Source of the DNA: DATCVR01 sp036566745
GTDB taxonomy: Bacteria; Actinomycetota; Actinomycetes; Jiangellales; Jiangellaceae
Reading direction: 5' to 3'
Assembly (NCBI GenBank): GCA_036566745.1
Contig: DATCVR010000009.1
Coordinates: 1-16,851, forward strand
Length of the DNA stretch: 16,851 nt
The stretch's first letter is position 1; each line of letters starts with the position of its first letter. The translations under genes and the position numbers were made by a program. The notes beneath the pieces were generated by a model, which worked only from the letters and a program-made list of their open reading frames with translations, did not search any database and was not told the origin of the DNA. Below, piece after piece: positions 13,169 to 16,851 of this stretch.

Positions 13169-14629
13169 TCACGAGGCCAGCGACTTTGCCTTCTTCTCGG
13201 CGTCCTCGACGTTGCCGACGTAGCTGAACGCCTGCTCGGGCAGGTGGTCGTACTCGCCCTTGCAGATCGCGTCGAAGGACTCGAGGGTCTCCTTCAGCGG
13301 GACGAACACGCCGGGCTGGCTGGTGAACGCCTCGGCGACGAACATGTTCTGCGACAGGAACCGCTGGAGTCGCCGCGCGCGCTTGACGGTGATCTTGTCC
13401 TCTTCGGACAGCTCGTCGATACCGAGGATGGCGATGATGTCCTGGAGGTCCTTGTACTTCTGCAGGATCTCCTTGACCCGGCTGGCGATGCGGTAGTGCT
13501 CCTCGCCGATGTAGGCCGCGTCGAGGATCCGGCTGGAGGAGTCGAGCGGGTCCACCGCCGGGTAGATGCCCAGCTGCGAGATCGGCCGCGAGAGGACCGT
13601 CCGCGCGTCGAGGTGGGCGAACGCCGTGTGGGGCGCCGGGTCGGTGATGTCGTCGGCCGGCACGTAGATGGCCTGCATCGAGGTGATCGAGTGACCCTTG
13701 GTCGAGGTGATGCGCTCCTGGAGCTCGCCCATCTCGTCGGCCAGCGTGGGCTGGTAACCCACGGCCGACGGCATCCGGCCGAGCAGCGTCGACACCTCGG
13801 AACCGGCCTGGGTGAACCGGAAGATGTTGTCGATGAAGAGCAGCACGTCCTGCTTCTGGACGTCCCGGAAGTACTCGGCCATCGTCAGAGCCGACAGGGC
13901 GACCCGCATACGCGTGCCCGGGGGCTCGTCCATCTGGCCGAACACCAGGGCGGTGTCCTTGAGGACGTTGGCCTCGGCCATCTCGACCCAGAGGTCGTTG
14001 CCCTCACGGGTGCGCTCGCCGACACCGGCGAACACCGAGGTGCCACCGAAGTTGCGGGCGACTCGGGTGATCATCTCCTGGATGAGCACCGTCTTGCCCA
14101 CCCCGGCGCCACCGAACAGGCCGATCTTGCCGCCCTGGATGTAGGGCGTGAGGAGGTCGAGCACCTTGATGCCGGTCTCGAGCATCTGGGTGCTGCCCTC
14201 GAGCTGGTCGAAGGCCGGCGGCTTGCGGTGGATCGACCAGCGGGTGTCGGCCTTGATCTCCGAGGCGTCGACGTCGAGCGGGACGCCCAGGGCGTTGAAC
14301 ACGTGGCCCTTGACGGCGTCGCCGACCGGAACGCTGATCGCCTCGCCGGTGTCGACGACGGTCGCGCCGCGCACCAGGCCGTCGGTGGGCTGCATCGAGA
14401 TGGCCTTGACCAGCCCGTCGCCGATGTGCTGCTCGACCTCGAGCGTGAGCGTGCGGTTGCCGCCCGCTGCCTCGGAGAGCTCGACGTCGACCGTCAGCGC
14501 GTTGTAGATGTCGGGCATGTGCCCCTCGCCGAACTCGACGTCGACGACCGGGCCGATGACGCGAGCGACGCGGCCGGTGGCAGCAGCCTGCCCCGTGGCG
14601 TCCACAGCGTTGTCAACTGTCGTGGTCAT
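13169..14629 (-). CDS. atpD: F1 ATP synthase beta subunit
   Basis: This 486-residue catalytic subunit is complete. The N-terminal barrel domain (RVARVIGPVVDVEF) is followed by Walker A GGAGVGKT at 173-180 (K179), GERTREGNDLW, Walker B region VLLFIDNIFRF and the ATP synthase signature PAVDPLDSSSR. The C-terminal helical domain (RARRLQRFLSQNMFVAEAF, GVFVPLKETLESF) is intact. The start is ATG 14629 with GAGGA 3 nt upstream and lies 10 nt after the atpG stop. The first 18 residues are a variable Thr/Ala-rich extension, common in actinobacterial beta subunits. Confidence 0.98.
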   Translation of the reverse strand: MTTTVDNAVDATGQAAATGRVARVIGPVVDVEFGEGHMPDIYNALTVDVELSEAAGGNRTLTLEVEQHIGDGLVKAISMQPTDGLVRGATVVDTGEAISVPVGDAVKGHVFNALGVPLDVDASEIKADTRWSIHRKPPAFDQLEGSTQMLETGIKVLDLLTPYIQGGKIGLFGGAGVGKTVLIQEMITRVARNFGGTSVFAGVGERTREGNDLWVEMAEANVLKDTALVFGQMDEPPGTRMRVALSALTMAEYFRDVQKQDVLLFIDNIFRFTQAGSEVSTLLGRMPSAVGYQPTLADEMGELQERITSTKGHSITSMQAIYVPADDITDPAPHTAFAHLDARTVLSRPISQLGIYPAVDPLDSSSRILDAAYIGEEHYRIASRVKEILQKYKDLQDIIAILGIDELSEEDKITVKRARRLQRFLSQNMFVAEAFTSQPGVFVPLKETLESFDAICKGEYDHLPEQAFSYVGNVEDAEKKAKSLAS

Positions 14630-14639
14630 GATTCCTCAT

Positions 14640-15620
14640 TCACTCGGTGGCGGCGGCCGCCAGCGCGTCCGCGCCGCCGACGATCTCGCTGATTTCCTGG
14701 GTGATCTCGGCCTGCCGCGCCGAGTTGGCCTCGCGGGTCAGGTTCTGCTGCAGCTCGCCGGCGTTGTCGGTGGCCGACTTCATGGCTCGTCGCCGCGCCG
14801 CCCACTCGGAGGCGGCGGCGTCGAGCAGCGCCGTGTAGACGAGGTTGCCGGCGTACTGCGGCAGCAGCGCGTCGAGGACGTCGTCGGCCGAGGGCTCGAA
14901 GTCGTAGAGCGGCAGGGCTTCGTCGGATCCGCTGGTGGCCGTGGAACTGTCCTGCGTGCCGCTGACACCCTCGTCGGTGCGCACCGCGCCGGCCTCGGCC
15001 CGGTGGAGCGTCTCGGGGACGTCCTCGACGACGATCGGGAACAACCGCCGCGCCCGCGCCTCCTGCGTGACCATGTTCGTGAAGTGCGTGGACACGATGT
15101 GGATCTCGTCGACCCCGCCCTCCTCGGTCGGAGTCATGATCGCCTCGAGGAGGTTGTCGGCGATCCGGCGCGCGTCCGGATAGGTGGGCGTGCCGGTGAA
15201 CCCGACGTACTCCCCCGCCATCGGGTGGCCCCGGAACCGGAACCAGCTGACGCCCTTGACGCCCACCACGAACGGCAGCACCTCCTGGCCCTGCTCACGC
15301 AGGAGCCCGGACAGCGCCTCGGACTGGCGGATGATGTTGGCCGTGTACGCCCCGGCGAAGCCGCGGTCGGAGGTGACGATCAGTACCGCTGAGCGCTTCG
15401 GAGCCCCACTGCCTTCGAGCAGCGGGTGGTCCAGCCGCGCCCGGGCGGCGGCCGCCTCGAGCGCGCGCACGAGCGCCTGGCTGTACGGCTTCGCCGCATC
15501 GGCACGCTGCTGCGCCTTGATGATGCGCGACGCCGCGATCAGCTCTTGTGCACGGGTGATCTTCTTGGTGGACTCGACGGAACGGATCCGCCGGCGCAAC
15601 TCTCGCAGTTGTGCACCCAT
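14640..15620 (-). CDS. atpG: F1 ATP synthase gamma subunit
   Basis: The central rotor shaft of F1 has 326 residues, longer than typical gamma subunits of about 290. The N-terminal helix (QLRELRRRIRSVESTKKITRAQELIAASR) and the conserved C-terminal helix (MKSATDNAGELQQNLTREAN, RQAEITQEISEIVGGADAL, from about 280) form the coiled coil. The core Rossmann-like region has VLIVTSDRGFAGAY (79-92). Extra length comes mainly from a Ser/Thr/Asp-rich insert at about 205-233 (RAEAGAVRTDEGVSGTQDSS), in the region where actinobacterial gammas carry insertions. ATG 15620 gives the standard MGAQLRELRRRI start; GAGG lies within the preceding 10 nt. It sits 49 nt after atpA and 10 nt before atpD. Confidence 0.97.
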   Translation of the reverse strand: MGAQLRELRRRIRSVESTKKITRAQELIAASRIIKAQQRADAAKPYSQALVRALEAAAARARLDHPLLEGSGAPKRSAVLIVTSDRGFAGAYTANIIRQSEALSGLLREQGQEVLPFVVGVKGVSWFRFRGHPMAGEYVGFTGTPTYPDARRIADNLLEAIMTPTEEGGVDEIHIVSTHFTNMVTQEARARRLFPIVVEDVPETLHRAEAGAVRTDEGVSGTQDSSTATSGSDEALPLYDFEPSADDVLDALLPQYAGNLVYTALLDAAASEWAARRRAMKSATDNAGELQQNLTREANSARQAEITQEISEIVGGADALAAAATE

Positions 15621-15669
15621 CGCCTCAGCGACCTCCCTTCAGCATCTCGTCATTCACCGTCTGGTGCCC

Positions 15670-16851
<1,182 letters not shown>

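Noticed and set aside
12890..14692. Plus-strand open frame of 600 codons
   Set aside because: It is antisense to atpD, whose product is unmistakable.

Overview
The window is a strongly GC-rich, densely coded piece of an actinobacterial (Actinomycetota) chromosome. The evidence is the run atpA-atpG-atpD-atpC followed by a DUF2550 membrane protein and murA, a MurA with Asp in place of the fosfomycin-target Cys, a DUF664/DinB protein of the mycothiol-linked type, a MeaA-type ethylmalonyl-CoA mutase, and frequent GTG starts. Gene order and protein style suggest a relative of Nocardioides or Streptomyces, but no rank below phylum can be fixed from this sequence alone.

Left part (1-5447). A minus-strand AAA/LuxR-type ATPase runs off the left edge. 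It appears translationally coupled (TGATG) to an upstream 57-codon small ORF. A divergent intergenic region (1459-1689) with two inverted repeats separates it from a plus-strand cassette: ABC ATPase, ABC-2 permease, six-TM histidine kinase and NarL/LuxR-type response regulator. The first three genes overlap by 4 nt each (ATGA, GTGA). The regulator follows after 67 nt and may also have its own leaderless promoter. The cassette looks like a self-contained sense-and-export module.

Middle part (5448-10761). A convergent junction carries an 18-bp tandem repeat. All further genes are on the minus strand. In plus-coordinate order they are a DinB/DUF664 protein fused to what looks like a catalytically dead histidine-phosphatase domain, an ethylmalonyl-CoA mutase (meaA/ecm), a 3-hydroxybutyryl-CoA dehydrogenase, and an Aur1-like PAP2 membrane protein. 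The dehydrogenase and the mutase both fit the ethylmalonyl-CoA route of acetyl-CoA assimilation. A 12-bp palindrome overlaps the likely -10 of the mutase gene, and a 92-bp quasi-palindrome sits at its 3' end.

Right part (10754-16851). Transcribed leftward: atpA (5' part outside the window), atpG, atpD, atpC, the DUF2550 gene and murA. The murA stop overlaps the start of the PAP2 gene by 8 nt. The unusual feature here is a 111-bp near-perfect inverted-repeat element inside a 212-bp atpD-atpC gap, where ATP synthase operons are normally tight.

The genes themselves are mostly well-known families. I see no clear novel multi-gene system, CRISPR array, transposase, prophage gene or tRNA. The observations most worth following are the two large palindromic intergenic elements, the operator-like site at the mutase gene, the small ORF coupled to the LuxR-type ATPase, and the pseudo-phosphatase/DinB fusion. 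No gene-free stretch exceeds 300 bases; the longest are 1459-1689, 12957-13168 and 6459-6612, each described below.
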